In this document: piece after piece, positions 17,908 through 25,936 of the stretch
Layout: every line of letters starts with the position of its first letter
Numbering within the stretch: position 1 is the first letter of the stretch
Assembly (NCBI GenBank): GCA_002416505.1
Contig: DIAM01000017.1
Location: forward strand, 98,050-143,466
Direction: 5' to 3'
Length of the DNA: 45,417 nt
From: Gammaproteobacteria bacterium UBA5078
GTDB taxonomy: Bacteria; Pseudomonadota; Gammaproteobacteria; Pseudomonadales; Pseudohongiellaceae
Notes under the pieces: model-generated
Databases searched by the model: none
What the model saw: only the letters and a program-made list of their open reading frames with translations
What the model was told of the DNA's origin: nothing
Made by a program: the position numbers and the translations under genes

Positions 17908-20900
17908 TCAAGTGCCGAAGCCTGGTTCGACGCGTGAGTCTGTATCCTTCTTCTTGCCTAGCACCCATGTCTTCACTGTCGCGATATGTGCGCGTAGTTT
18001 GGCAGGCAGAGCCAGCATCGATGGCGTCACAATCAGGGTAAGGATGGTGCCAAAAGAGAGTCCGTAAACGATCGCGCTCGCTAGACTTACCCATTGCGAA
18101 GTGATCGGCCCGCCCACCTCTACCTCGGCGCCAATCAAGTCGATGGAGACATGCATCGCCAGCGGTAACAAACCACAACCCGTCGTGAAGGTCGTCAGGA
18201 ACACTGGGCGTAAGCGCTGCACTCCGGTTTGCACGATAATCTCCTGCAGGCTCCAGTCCTTCCTCGTTTCGCGAAGGAAGTTAAAGGTGTCGATGAGAAT
18301 AATATTGTTATTCACGATGATACCCGCCAGTGCGACGATGCCCACGCCAGTGAGGATTACGCTAAAGGTTTGACCCGTTATCAAGAGGCCGAGCAATACC
18401 CCGGTGGTAGAAAGCAGTACCGAGGAGAGGATAAGCAGAGCCTGATAGTAGCTGTTGAATTGCGTCACCAGCAGGATCGCCATCAACGCAAGCGATAGGA
18501 CGAAGGCCTGCATCAAGAACGCGAAGGATTGCTCCTGCTCTTCATTGGCGCCGCGGAATTGATATTCGACGCCGGGTAAGAGGGGGTTCGCATTCAACCA
18601 CTGACGCAATTCCTGCAGCTTGGTATCCATCACCACACCGGGGGCAGGGTTGGCACGCACATAGATTACCTTGCTGCCATCGACGCGCTGAATCGAGCTT
18701 ACCTTTGGGCCTGGTTCGCGCGTGATGAAACTGCTCACCGGTGCCATCCCTGTCGCCGTAGTGACCTGTATCTGCTCGATCTGCTCTAGGCCTCGGTAGG
18801 ACTCGGGGTAGCGTACGCGGATGTCCACCTCCTCTTCCGTGTCATCGGGGCGGTAGTCGCCCATAAAGACGCCATTGGTGAGCAGTTGCACGGCGGTACC
18901 TACCTCGTTGATGTTAGCGCCAAACATCGCTGCGCGCGCTCGATCAACATGGATTCGCCATTCGATACCGGGGATTGGGGTGGTATCGTCGACGTCGATT
19001 AGGCCCGTCATTCCGTTCTGGAGGTAATTGCGTACGCGCGTTGCCTCGCTGATCAAGTCGGTGAGATTCTCGCCGTAGATCTCCAGCTGCAATTCCTTGC
19101 CCACCGGTGGCCCCTGTTCGATGATCGATATCTCGGCCTTCACGCCCGGAATGTCCTTGATGGCTTCGCGGTACAGATTCTCTATCTCGAAGCCATCGAC
19201 GTCGCGGATGCGGCGGTCGGTGAACTCGACAAAGATGGTGCCTACTAGATCGGGTGCCGAACTCTGTCCGCCGCCAAGGCTCTGCCCAGAGCCAGACTGC
19301 GTGACGAGGTTCTTATAGTGGCCGACCGCCATGATGCGTTTCTCGACATCAACCACGATGTCGCGAATCTCGGCCGGTGAGAAATTACCGCGCGCGAATA
19401 TCTGCACGCGAGTCTGCGCAGGTTCAACAGAGGTGAAGAACTCCACGCCAGCGCCGAAATTAGCGTAGGCAAAGACGATCGATACTAGTGTGCCAATACT
19501 GCCGAAGAAAACCAGTATTGGAGAGTTCACGGCGCCGCGCAGAATGCCGGCATAGGCGCGGCTAAAGCCACGCAGCCTGGTCGAGTCCACTTCGTCATGA
19601 TGACTGGCCGCAGTGACGAGGCCCTTGGCGGGCATGCTGACTTTTCCGAACAGCGAGCCGAGCACGGGGGCGAAGAGTAGTGCATACATCAAGGAGCCAA
19701 TAAGCACCGCGAACACGGTGATTGGCAGATAGCGCATGAACTCTCCGGCGACGCCGGGCCAGAACATCATCGGCAGAAACGCCGCCAGTGTCGTCATAGT
19801 GGAGGCGATGATCGGCCAGAACATGCGATTCACGGCCTCTTGATAGGCATCCTCTTTGCTATACCCCTCCGACATCTTGGTGTCCGCGAATTCCACCATT
19901 ACGATGGCGCCATCGATGAGCATCCCCAGCCCCAATAACAGGCCGAAGATCACCATGAAGTTATAGGTGAAGCCGAGGGCCGAGATCACGATAAAGGCGA
20001 ATAGAAAGGAGAAGGGCACCGCTAGAGTTACGAGTATGCCAGAGCGAATCCCGACAGCGGCGATGACCACGATCAACACTAGGACCATGGAGGTAACCAT
20101 ATTGCCCTGCAAGCCGAGGTTCTGCTCGATCACCATGGGCGCGGTATTGTTCAGGTATGAGATGGTCACGGCAGGCGGAAGTGCCGGCAACATGTTCTCG
20201 ACGATTTGATCGATCTTGTCCATCGCGGCGATCAGGTTAGCGCCCTTACGCTTCTCCACATTGATGGAGATGGAGCGTTGGCCGTTGGCGAAGGAGTAGC
20301 GTTCCGCGTCTTTAAAGGTGCGGCGTACCTCCGCGATATCGCTAAGGGTCAACACGCCTTGGGCGTTCGCCGCGATCGGCAGGTCGAAAAGGTCTTGTTG
20401 GGTTTCGATCAGGCCAGGCAGTTTTACCGAGAAGCTGCCTTGCCCGGTGTTCAGTGTGCCGGCCGGGATGAGGCGGTTGTTATTGGTAACGGCTTGGACG
20501 ATCTGTGCATTAGTGATGCCATAGGTTTCGAGTTGGGTTGGATCGATCAAGGCCTCGAGGAGCTCTTCTCGGTCGCCCACCATGTCGGCGGACAGTACCT
20601 CTGGCAGGGTTTCGATTGCGCGTTGCAGGTCCTGGGCAACCTGCAGCAGGACGCGCTCGGGGACACCCTCGCCAGCGATGGCCAGTTGCACGATAGGCAC
20701 GCCTGCGGCAGAGATTTCCTGCACGATAGGCTCCTCGGTGGACTGGGGGAACTTGGCCTTGGCTCTGTCGATGGCGGTACGCACATCGACCAACGCTTGC
20801 GAGGAGTCGAAGCTGACATCGAACTCGGTCACTACTGTGGCGGCGCCTTCGCTACTGAACGAGCTCACCTGAGTGATCCCCTCCAATGTCTTCAGTTCGA

Positions 20901-21105
20901 CCTCAAGAGGCTTGGTGAGGAGTCTTTCGGCATCCTCTGGCGAAATGCCTTCATGAATGATGGTGGTCACGATTACGGGTACGGACACATCCGGATTGAG
21001 CTCGACGGGAATAGACATATAGGAGACTAGACCCATCAACATGATCGCCACGAATATACTCAGGGAGGTTCGCGCGCGTGATACCGATGCTTTTATATAA
21101 CGCAT
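17908..21105 (-). CDS. RND efflux permease (AcrB-like superfamily)
   Basis: A 1065-residue inner-membrane pump subunit with the duplicated RND layout: a membrane helix at the N-terminus (about 12-30), a porter domain, helices 2-6 (about 330-470), helix 7 near 525, the second porter domain and helices 8-12 (about 850-1040). It would export small molecules with the adaptor encoded just upstream and an outer-membrane factor not in this window. In helix 4 the usual Asp-Asp pair reads LIDGAIVMVE (Asp398, Gly399), and the position of the AcrB Lys940 in helix 10 reads VNNNIILID (Asn932). That proton-relay variation is seen in some RND subfamilies and suggests it is not a classic HAE1 drug pump. SD AGGAAA precedes the ATG. 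Substrate unknown. Confidence 0.93.
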   Translation of the reverse strand: MRYIKASVSRARTSLSIFVAIMLMGLVSYMSIPVELNPDVSVPVIVTTIIHEGISPEDAERLLTKPLEVELKTLEGITQVSSFSSEGAATVVTEFDVSFDSSQALVDVRTAIDRAKAKFPQSTEEPIVQEISAAGVPIVQLAIAGEGVPERVLLQVAQDLQRAIETLPEVLSADMVGDREELLEALIDPTQLETYGITNAQIVQAVTNNNRLIPAGTLNTGQGSFSVKLPGLIETQQDLFDLPIAANAQGVLTLSDIAEVRRTFKDAERYSFANGQRSISINVEKRKGANLIAAMDKIDQIVENMLPALPPAVTISYLNNTAPMVIEQNLGLQGNMVTSMVLVLIVVIAAVGIRSGILVTLAVPFSFLFAFIVISALGFTYNFMVIFGLLLGLGMLIDGAIVMVEFADTKMSEGYSKEDAYQEAVNRMFWPIIASTMTTLAAFLPMMFWPGVAGEFMRYLPITVFAVLIGSLMYALLFAPVLGSLFGKVSMPAKGLVTAASHHDEVDSTRLRGFSRAYAGILRGAVNSPILVFFGSIGTLVSIVFAYANFGAGVEFFTSVEPAQTRVQIFARGNFSPAEIRDIVVDVEKRIMAVGHYKNLVTQSGSGQSLGGGQSSAPDLVGTIFVEFTDRRIRDVDGFEIENLYREAIKDIPGVKAEISIIEQGPPVGKELQLEIYGENLTDLISEATRVRNYLQNGMTGLIDVDDTTPIPGIEWRIHVDRARAAMFGANINEVGTAVQLLTNGVFMGDYRPDDTEEEVDIRVRYPESYRGLEQIEQIQVTTATGMAPVSSFITREPGPKVSSIQRVDGSKVIYVRANPAPGVVMDTKLQELRQWLNANPLLPGVEYQFRGANEEQEQSFAFLMQAFVLSLALMAILLVTQFNSYYQALLILSSVLLSTTGVLLGLLITGQTFSVILTGVGIVALAGIIVNNNIILIDTFNFLRETRKDWSLQEIIVQTGVQRLRPVFLTTFTTGCGLLPLAMHVSIDLIGAEVEVGGPITSQWVSLASAIVYGLSFGTILTLIVTPSMLALPAKLRAHIATVKTWVLGKKKDTDSRVEPGFGT

Positions 21106-21118
21106 GAGAGTTTCCTAC

Positions 21119-22252
21119 CTACAGTGATGACTCAGGAATTGATGACCAACTGCTGTCGATATTCACAAGCTGCTCTGGGAAGACGATCTCTTGACCATGG
21201 GTAACGACCACGGCGCTGTCGGGCAAGCCGCTCACCCACATGCCTGGGTCAACGGTAGTGTTCTCACCGATGATTGAGACGGGTGCAAAGCGCACGATAT
21301 TGTTCTGGTCTACGATCTTCACGCCGACCAGTCCCTCGTCGTTAAGCGTCAGTGCCGAGGCTGGAATCAGGTGTGCTTGCGTCTCATTGGTGGCAATGAA
21401 TATCTCGGCGGACACGCCTTGACGTATCTCGAAGTCAGTCTTCTCTAGCTCGATCTCGATGGCGTAGCTGCGCGCGCTGGTGTTTGCCGCGCGGGAAATA
21501 TAGGTCACCGTGCCTTGGACGGTTTCCCCAGTCAGGAGGCTAGCCGTTACCGGTGCGCCGAGGAATAATTTGCTCACTTCCTGCTCTGGGACCACGCCGG
21601 TCAATAGCATCGGAGTGTCATCGAGTATGGAGGCGCACTGCCCCCCCATGTCCATGAGGTCGCCGACTTCGACTGCGCGTGTTTCCATGATGCCCGCGAA
21701 CGGTGCCGTGATCTGAGTTTTCTGCAAGGCCAACTCGGCACGCTTCACGGCCGCTGCAGCGGAATCCAGTGCAGCCTTGAGTTGGGCGATGCCGACACGG
21801 GACTGGAGGCCGCGCTCTTGCAGGTCGAGGGCCCCTTGATATTCCATCTGCGCCTGCTCTTGGCGCGAGCGCGCTTCCTGTAGATCTACTGCGCGACTAT
21901 CGACGGCGATCTCACACAGGACATCGCCTGCCCTCACGCGTGCGCCGCGGATGACAGGTGTTGCAATGACTCGGCCCGAAACCTCTGCGCGGATATCCAC
22001 TAGGCGGAAGGCCTTGGTTTGGCCACGCACGCGGATATTCTGAACGAAGCTGCGCGCGTTGACTCTTGCGACACGCACGGTAAAGCTCTGGTTATCATTG
22101 TTGATGGCGGCGCTGCCAGTGACCGCAGACACAACACCATCTCTCTGTGGAAGCGGGTAGCCGTCATCTAGGGCGCCGCGCTCGCGAGGATACGCCATCC
22201 ACACCACTACGATGACCACGAGTCCGATGGCTACAAAATGCTTAATTTTCAC
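21119..22252 (-). CDS. RND periplasmic adaptor (membrane fusion protein)
   Basis: About 377 residues. I start it at GTG 22252, because GGAG at 22262-22259 lies six bases before it and the product then opens MKIKHFVAIGLVVIVVV, an ideal signal anchor; the longer TTG start at 22264 has no SD. The body has the adaptor order: lipoyl-like half (VRGQTKAFRLVDIRAEVSG), a helical hairpin (about 120-165, AVDLQEARSRQEQAQMEYQG), the second lipoyl half (ITAPFAGIMETRAVEVGDLM) and beta-barrel and membrane-proximal domains. It lies 13 bp before the permease gene and forms an operon with it. Confidence 0.9.
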   Translation of the reverse strand: MKIKHFVAIGLVVIVVVWMAYPRERGALDDGYPLPQRDGVVSAVTGSAAINNDNQSFTVRVARVNARSFVQNIRVRGQTKAFRLVDIRAEVSGRVIATPVIRGARVRAGDVLCEIAVDSRAVDLQEARSRQEQAQMEYQGALDLQERGLQSRVGIAQLKAALDSAAAAVKRAELALQKTQITAPFAGIMETRAVEVGDLMDMGGQCASILDDTPMLLTGVVPEQEVSKLFLGAPVTASLLTGETVQGTVTYISRAANTSARSYAIEIELEKTDFEIRQGVSAEIFIATNETQAHLIPASALTLNDEGLVGVKIVDQNNIVRFAPVSIIGENTTVDPGMWVSGLPDSAVVVTHGQEIVFPEQLVNIDSSWSSIPESSL

Positions 22253-22684
22253 TTCTCTCTCCAAATGAGTGCACGGCGGTCAGTTTGCCGTTGCGTATAG
22301 AATCCGTCTTAACGCGGTAATGATTTAAACAGTACGACCCCACTGCCGCCTTGGATTTTGCGATGCGCGCTTGTCGATAGTGGTGTCTAATACATGGGTA
22401 GATATTTCTGCTGGGTTTGTTCTGCGTGTGGCTTGGTCGGCAATTGCTTAGAAGGAAGGGACATCCAGCGGATCACTATGTCCTTCTTAGGCACTTCAAT
22501 CGACAATCTCACCGCTAAAAAAACTGGGTGATCGTCTACAGCTACGGGCTTTTTGACCAGCTTTTTAGTGTTACGTATTGTAACCAAGTATCTTTGCAAT
22601 GCAATGTGAATGGGGCGCTAATTTCACTTGTTTTTGCGTTAAGTAGAGTAGAATTCCGGTTCAATTGAAATGGGGGGGGGATGA
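22253..22684. other. Divergent intergenic region between adaptor and SDR genes
   Basis: About 430 bp without a supported gene. A minus-strand open frame from 22599 to 22387 would start at TTG with no SD and resembles nothing I recognise. An inverted repeat GTTAC-GTATT-GTAAC lies at 22570-22584 and could be an operator. A TAGAAT at 22647-22652 resembles a -10 element for the SDR gene. The region should carry the promoters of both divergent transcripts. Confidence 0.4.
22672..22680 (+). promoter_or_regulatory. 9-nt poly-G tract acting as ribosome binding site
   Basis: Nine G residues end four bases before the ATG at 22685. There is no other SD. An ATG at 22681 in another frame overlaps the junction. 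The arrangement closely mirrors the 11-G tract before the GST gene at 26: G-run, then GATGAAT. Confidence 0.5.
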
Positions 22685-23476
22685 ATGAAAAATATCGAAG
22701 GGAAGGTGGCCATTGTTACAGGCTCCGCCTCTGGTGTTGGGGCCGCGACGGCACGATTGCTCGCCTCCCACGCGTGTAATGTAGTGATCAATTTTTCGCG
22801 CAGTGCCCAGGCGGCCGAGCAGGTCGCGAAAGAGTGTGAGGCGCTCGGCGCGCAGGTGCTCGTTTGTAAGGCGGATGTAGCCGATGATGAGGCCTGTAGA
22901 GCAATGGTCGAGGCGACTCTGGCGAAGTGGGGGCGTATCGATATACTCGTCAACAATGCCGGGACCACGAAGTTTTGCGAACACGATAATCTCGAGGGCT
23001 TGGATGCCGCAGATTTCTTGAGCATCTATAGCGTCAATGTGATTGGTCCCTATCAGATGATTCGAGCCGTCGCACCGGCAATGCAGGCGAGTGAAGGCGG
23101 AGGTGTCGTCGTCAATGTCGCCTCTACTGCCGCGGTGACCGGCATCGGCAGTAGTGTCGCGTATGCCGCCTCGAAAGGGGCGTTGGTGACCATGACGCTG
23201 TCTTTGGCGCGCGCCCTCGGGCCTGCGCTGCGTATCAACGCGGTGTGCCCAGGCTTTATTCAAGGTCAGTGGCTGCGCGAGGGTCTAGGGGATCAGCAAT
23301 ACGAAGCGGCTAAGGCACACCATGAGCGCAATGCGCCTTTGGGGCTTACCGCCGATGCTGATACAGTTGCCGATGCCATTTTATTTTTTATTACGGGGCC
23401 ACAGATCGTCACAGGGGAGACTCTCATCGTTGACGGGGGGCGCCATCTAAACTCTGTGCCATTGGCTCGTCGTTAG
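22685..23476 (+). CDS. Short-chain dehydrogenase/reductase (SDR)
   Basis: A 263-residue classical SDR: cofactor motif TGSASGVG (12-19), NNAG (90-93), active-site YAASK (Tyr160, Lys164) with a Ser about 13-15 residues before the Tyr, and a C-terminal PG/ITGPQIVTGETLIVDGG stretch. The fold and length fit NAD(P)-dependent 3-oxoacyl-ACP reductase or alcohol/steroid dehydrogenase types; the substrate is open. It is translated from a G-tract SD and is followed 15 bp later by a DUF4345-type membrane gene in the same direction. Confidence 0.92.
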   Translation: MKNIEGKVAIVTGSASGVGAATARLLASHACNVVINFSRSAQAAEQVAKECEALGAQVLVCKADVADDEACRAMVEATLAKWGRIDILVNNAGTTKFCEHDNLEGLDAADFLSIYSVNVIGPYQMIRAVAPAMQASEGGGVVVNVASTAAVTGIGSSVAYAASKGALVTMTLSLARALGPALRINAVCPGFIQGQWLREGLGDQQYEAAKAHHERNAPLGLTADADTVADAILFFITGPQIVTGETLIVDGGRHLNSVPLARR

Positions 23477-23491
23477 AGCTGGAGATTATTC

Positions 23492-23890
23492 ATGAATCCA
23501 ATTATGCGCGTCCTGCCCTCGGCGTTTCTCTATCTGAATGGGGCGATCTATACCTATGTCGCGTGGCTGTTCCTGAGTGATCCACAAGCTTGGTTCGACG
23601 CCTTAGGCGTTAGCGTGCGCAGCGGCGTTGCGCTTACGGAGCTACGCAGCACCTACGCGGGTCTTTTCGGCGGTCTATCGCTGTTTCTGCTGCTCTGCGC
23701 CTGGAAGAAGGAATGGGTTGAGCCCGGCACGGTATTGTTAGTGTTTTCCTACGCGGGCCTGGTCGCTGTGCGTAGTTGGGGGATACTCATCGATAATGCC
23801 TACAACGATTTCTTGTTGCAGATCTATATAGCGGAGTGGCTGTCGTTGGTGCTCGCACTCCTGGCATGGTTCAGTATTAAGAAACGCTAA
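23492..23890 (+). CDS. DUF4345-like small membrane protein
   Basis: A 132-residue protein with four membrane helices (about 8-28, 52-70, 77-95, 105-127). The LTELRSTYAGLFGGLSLF stretch and the size match DUF4345 proteins, whose function is unknown. SD GGAGAT lies before the ATG. Same direction as the SDR gene and only 15 bp downstream, so likely co-expressed. It ends 4 bp before the stop of the opposite-strand response regulator. Confidence 0.78.
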   Translation: MNPIMRVLPSAFLYLNGAIYTYVAWLFLSDPQAWFDALGVSVRSGVALTELRSTYAGLFGGLSLFLLLCAWKKEWVEPGTVLLVFSYAGLVAVRSWGILIDNAYNDFLLQIYIAEWLSLVLALLAWFSIKKR

Positions 23891-23894
23891 GGCC

Positions 23895-24434
23895 TTAACG
23901 AGCGACGGGGCGCTTTTGAAGCTTACGCTGCAGGGTGCGGCGATGCATTTTCAACTGTCTTGCCGTTTCCGAAATATTACCGTCGTGTTCCTTTAGAACT
24001 TTCTGAATATGCTCCCATTCTAGGCGCCGAACAGACATCGGTTCACCGATGCTGCTAGTGTCTTCCTGCACTGCCGTAGAATCGCCCAATAGCGCCGCTA
24101 GAATCTCATCCGCGTCGGCCGGCTTGGCCAGATAATTGTCCGCGCCGAGTTTAATCGCCTCCACTGCCGTGGCGATACTGGCATAGCCGGTGAGCACGAG
24201 AATCCGCATGCGCGGATTATGCCGTTTTAGTGTCGGGATCAAGGGCAGGGAGGAGTGACCGCCGAGGTTCAAATCGAGCACTGCTAGGTCGAAACCCCGT
24301 GTGCCTACGCTGCCATTGGCTGCGTCTAGACTTAGCGCGTGCTCGACTTCATAGCCACGCTGCTGCAAGGCGCGCGAGACCACTCGGCCGAAGATCTCGT
24401 CGTCCTCTACCAATAATATTTTTTGCGCATCCAT
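23895..24434 (-). CDS. RegA/PrrA/ActR-family response regulator
   Basis: A 179-residue redox response regulator. The receiver domain has Asp11-Asp12, the phosphoacceptor Asp54 (LAVLDLNLGG), Thr82 and Lys104 (YLAKPAD). A short linker leads to a C-terminal Fis-type helix-turn-helix (about 139-179, ISETARQLKMHRRTLQRKL), the very conserved DNA-binding end of the RegA/PrrA/RoxR family. It is encoded 6 bp after the cognate kinase gene. In proteobacteria that carry such pairs they adjust respiration, redox balance and sometimes photosynthesis, N2 or CO2 fixation genes; targets here cannot be read from the window. Confidence 0.93.
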   Translation of the reverse strand: MDAQKILLVEDDEIFGRVVSRALQQRGYEVEHALSLDAANGSVGTRGFDLAVLDLNLGGHSSLPLIPTLKRHNPRMRILVLTGYASIATAVEAIKLGADNYLAKPADADEILAALLGDSTAVQEDTSSIGEPMSVRRLEWEHIQKVLKEHDGNISETARQLKMHRRTLQRKLQKRPVAR

Positions 24435-24440
24435 CTAGCC

Positions 24441-25796
24441 TTACCCCTCATTGCCGCCTGTTGGTGGCGGATTGGTCTTGCTCAGCGGAAGGCGAATGAT
24501 ACTCATCGCGCCGCCATTCTTTAAGTTGAACATCTCGATCTTTCCCGAGGCCCGCTGAATCGCCGCATTGGCTAGGAAGATGCCAAGCCCCATGCTGTCT
24601 TTGCGAGTGGAGATGAAGGGGACGCCCATATTCTCCATTACGCTGGCGGGTATGCCGGGGCCGTCGTCTTGGATGATGATCTCTATCAATTGATCGGGTT
24701 TTTTCGTGACTAGACTGGTGACGCTTACCTGAGAGGTGGCCGCCTTTATCGCATTCTCGACGAGATTGATAACCGCGTGGCGTAGGCTTAGATCGTAGGG
24801 GATATTCACCGATTGCGCCGATTCCTGCACCTCAAAACGGACCTTAGCGCGAGGGTGGATATTGACGATGTAGTCTTGAATCTCATCCATGAAGGCGCTG
24901 ATGGCGCCGTCATAGGGAGATTGGCGATCGGCCTTATTGTAGAAGCGTGTGAGTTGGTTCAGTGAATCCTTGCAGCGCACCACCTGTTCGCGCAGCAGGC
25001 TGATGTCCTCCTTGATGGACATCTGCTTGAGCTGCTCGTCGCTGTATTTATCCAGATCGGTCAGTAGCACGGACATTGTCGATAGTGGCGTCCCTAGTGC
25101 ATGTGCGGTACCCGCGGCAAGGGTGCCGATAGCGACTAGTTGTTCGTTACGCATCTCATTCTCGCGCGCTCGTGCCAGCGTGAGTTCGCGGCTGCGAATT
25201 GCCTCTGCCATCCTAGTGACGAATAGGGTGATGAGTACGGCACTGACAACGAAGGTGACCCACATACCCACGAGGTGCAGTTGGAAATTCTCGACCATAT
25301 GATCGCTGTGCTCGGTCTGTAACTCGCTCAGTAGGAAGGTCGTGTATACCGCGATGTTCGCGACAGCGAAGACATTGACATAGCGCTGATGAAGAATGGT
25401 TGCCCCAACCGCGAGAAGCACGAGTAGATAGGAGATAAGCGGGTTGCTGGCGCCGCCGGTGGCAAGCAATATAAAGATGAGAATGGCGGCATCAACGAGT
25501 AGCTGCGCAAATAACTCGAGCTCCGATATCGGCACCTCTTTGCGCAGGCGCCATGCGCCGAGCAGAAGCGAAAGTGCGACACAAACCGCCGCGATCACGA
25601 GACGCGACACGGGCAGTTCGAGTGGCGAAACGCTATGGAAAACAATGGTGCCCAGAATGCTCAATACGGCCACGAGGAGTCGCAATAGGAGCAGACGCTG
25701 TAGAGATAGGCGCGACGAGCTGTTGCCAGAGGTCTCTGGCCGCAGTACCTGGAGAATACGTTCGCTCAGAGACGTGTTTTTAGTGATTTGAGTCAT
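24441..25796 (-). CDS. RegB/PrrB/RoxS-family redox sensor kinase
   Basis: A 451-residue histidine kinase with six N-terminal membrane helices (about 30-205). It carries the quinone-site-type motif GGASNP (114-119), the phosphoacceptor His232 in the unusual family H-box AHALGTPL, and the conserved redox Cys275 (VVRCKDSL). The C-terminal ATPase has the N-box VINLVENAIKA and the DDGPGIP and GLGIFLA motifs. The Cys and the GGxxNP motif are the features by which RegB senses disulfide and quinone state, so it probably does the same here. It pairs with the regulator downstream. The gene faces the methyltransferase gene across about 140 bp. Confidence 0.94.
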   Translation of the reverse strand: MTQITKNTSLSERILQVLRPETSGNSSSRLSLQRLLLLRLLVAVLSILGTIVFHSVSPLELPVSRLVIAAVCVALSLLLGAWRLRKEVPISELELFAQLLVDAAILIFILLATGGASNPLISYLLVLLAVGATILHQRYVNVFAVANIAVYTTFLLSELQTEHSDHMVENFQLHLVGMWVTFVVSAVLITLFVTRMAEAIRSRELTLARARENEMRNEQLVAIGTLAAGTAHALGTPLSTMSVLLTDLDKYSDEQLKQMSIKEDISLLREQVVRCKDSLNQLTRFYNKADRQSPYDGAISAFMDEIQDYIVNIHPRAKVRFEVQESAQSVNIPYDLSLRHAVINLVENAIKAATSQVSVTSLVTKKPDQLIEIIIQDDGPGIPASVMENMGVPFISTRKDSMGLGIFLANAAIQRASGKIEMFNLKNGGAMSIIRLPLSKTNPPPTGGNEG

Positions 25797-25936
25797 GTCG
25801 CCTATTCTACCCTACGCCGGGTCCTTGTAACGCTCAACGCGTCAATTTGCCGCACGGTAGGTCGGTTTTACTCGCCCTTAGTGAACGGGTTATAGTGCGC
25901 CTCTTTAGCGCCTTGCTGGGAAACCCCTCTGTCCCT

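Noticed and set aside
20206..21030. 274-residue antisense frame within the RND permease gene
   Set aside because: It lies wholly opposite a clear RND gene; its Asp/Gly/His-rich composition is typical of antisense shadows.
22387..22599. 70-residue minus-strand frame in the adaptor-SDR gap
   Set aside because: It starts at TTG without an SD, is closed by a stop just upstream, and shows no recognisable motif. A decayed gene fragment cannot be ruled out.
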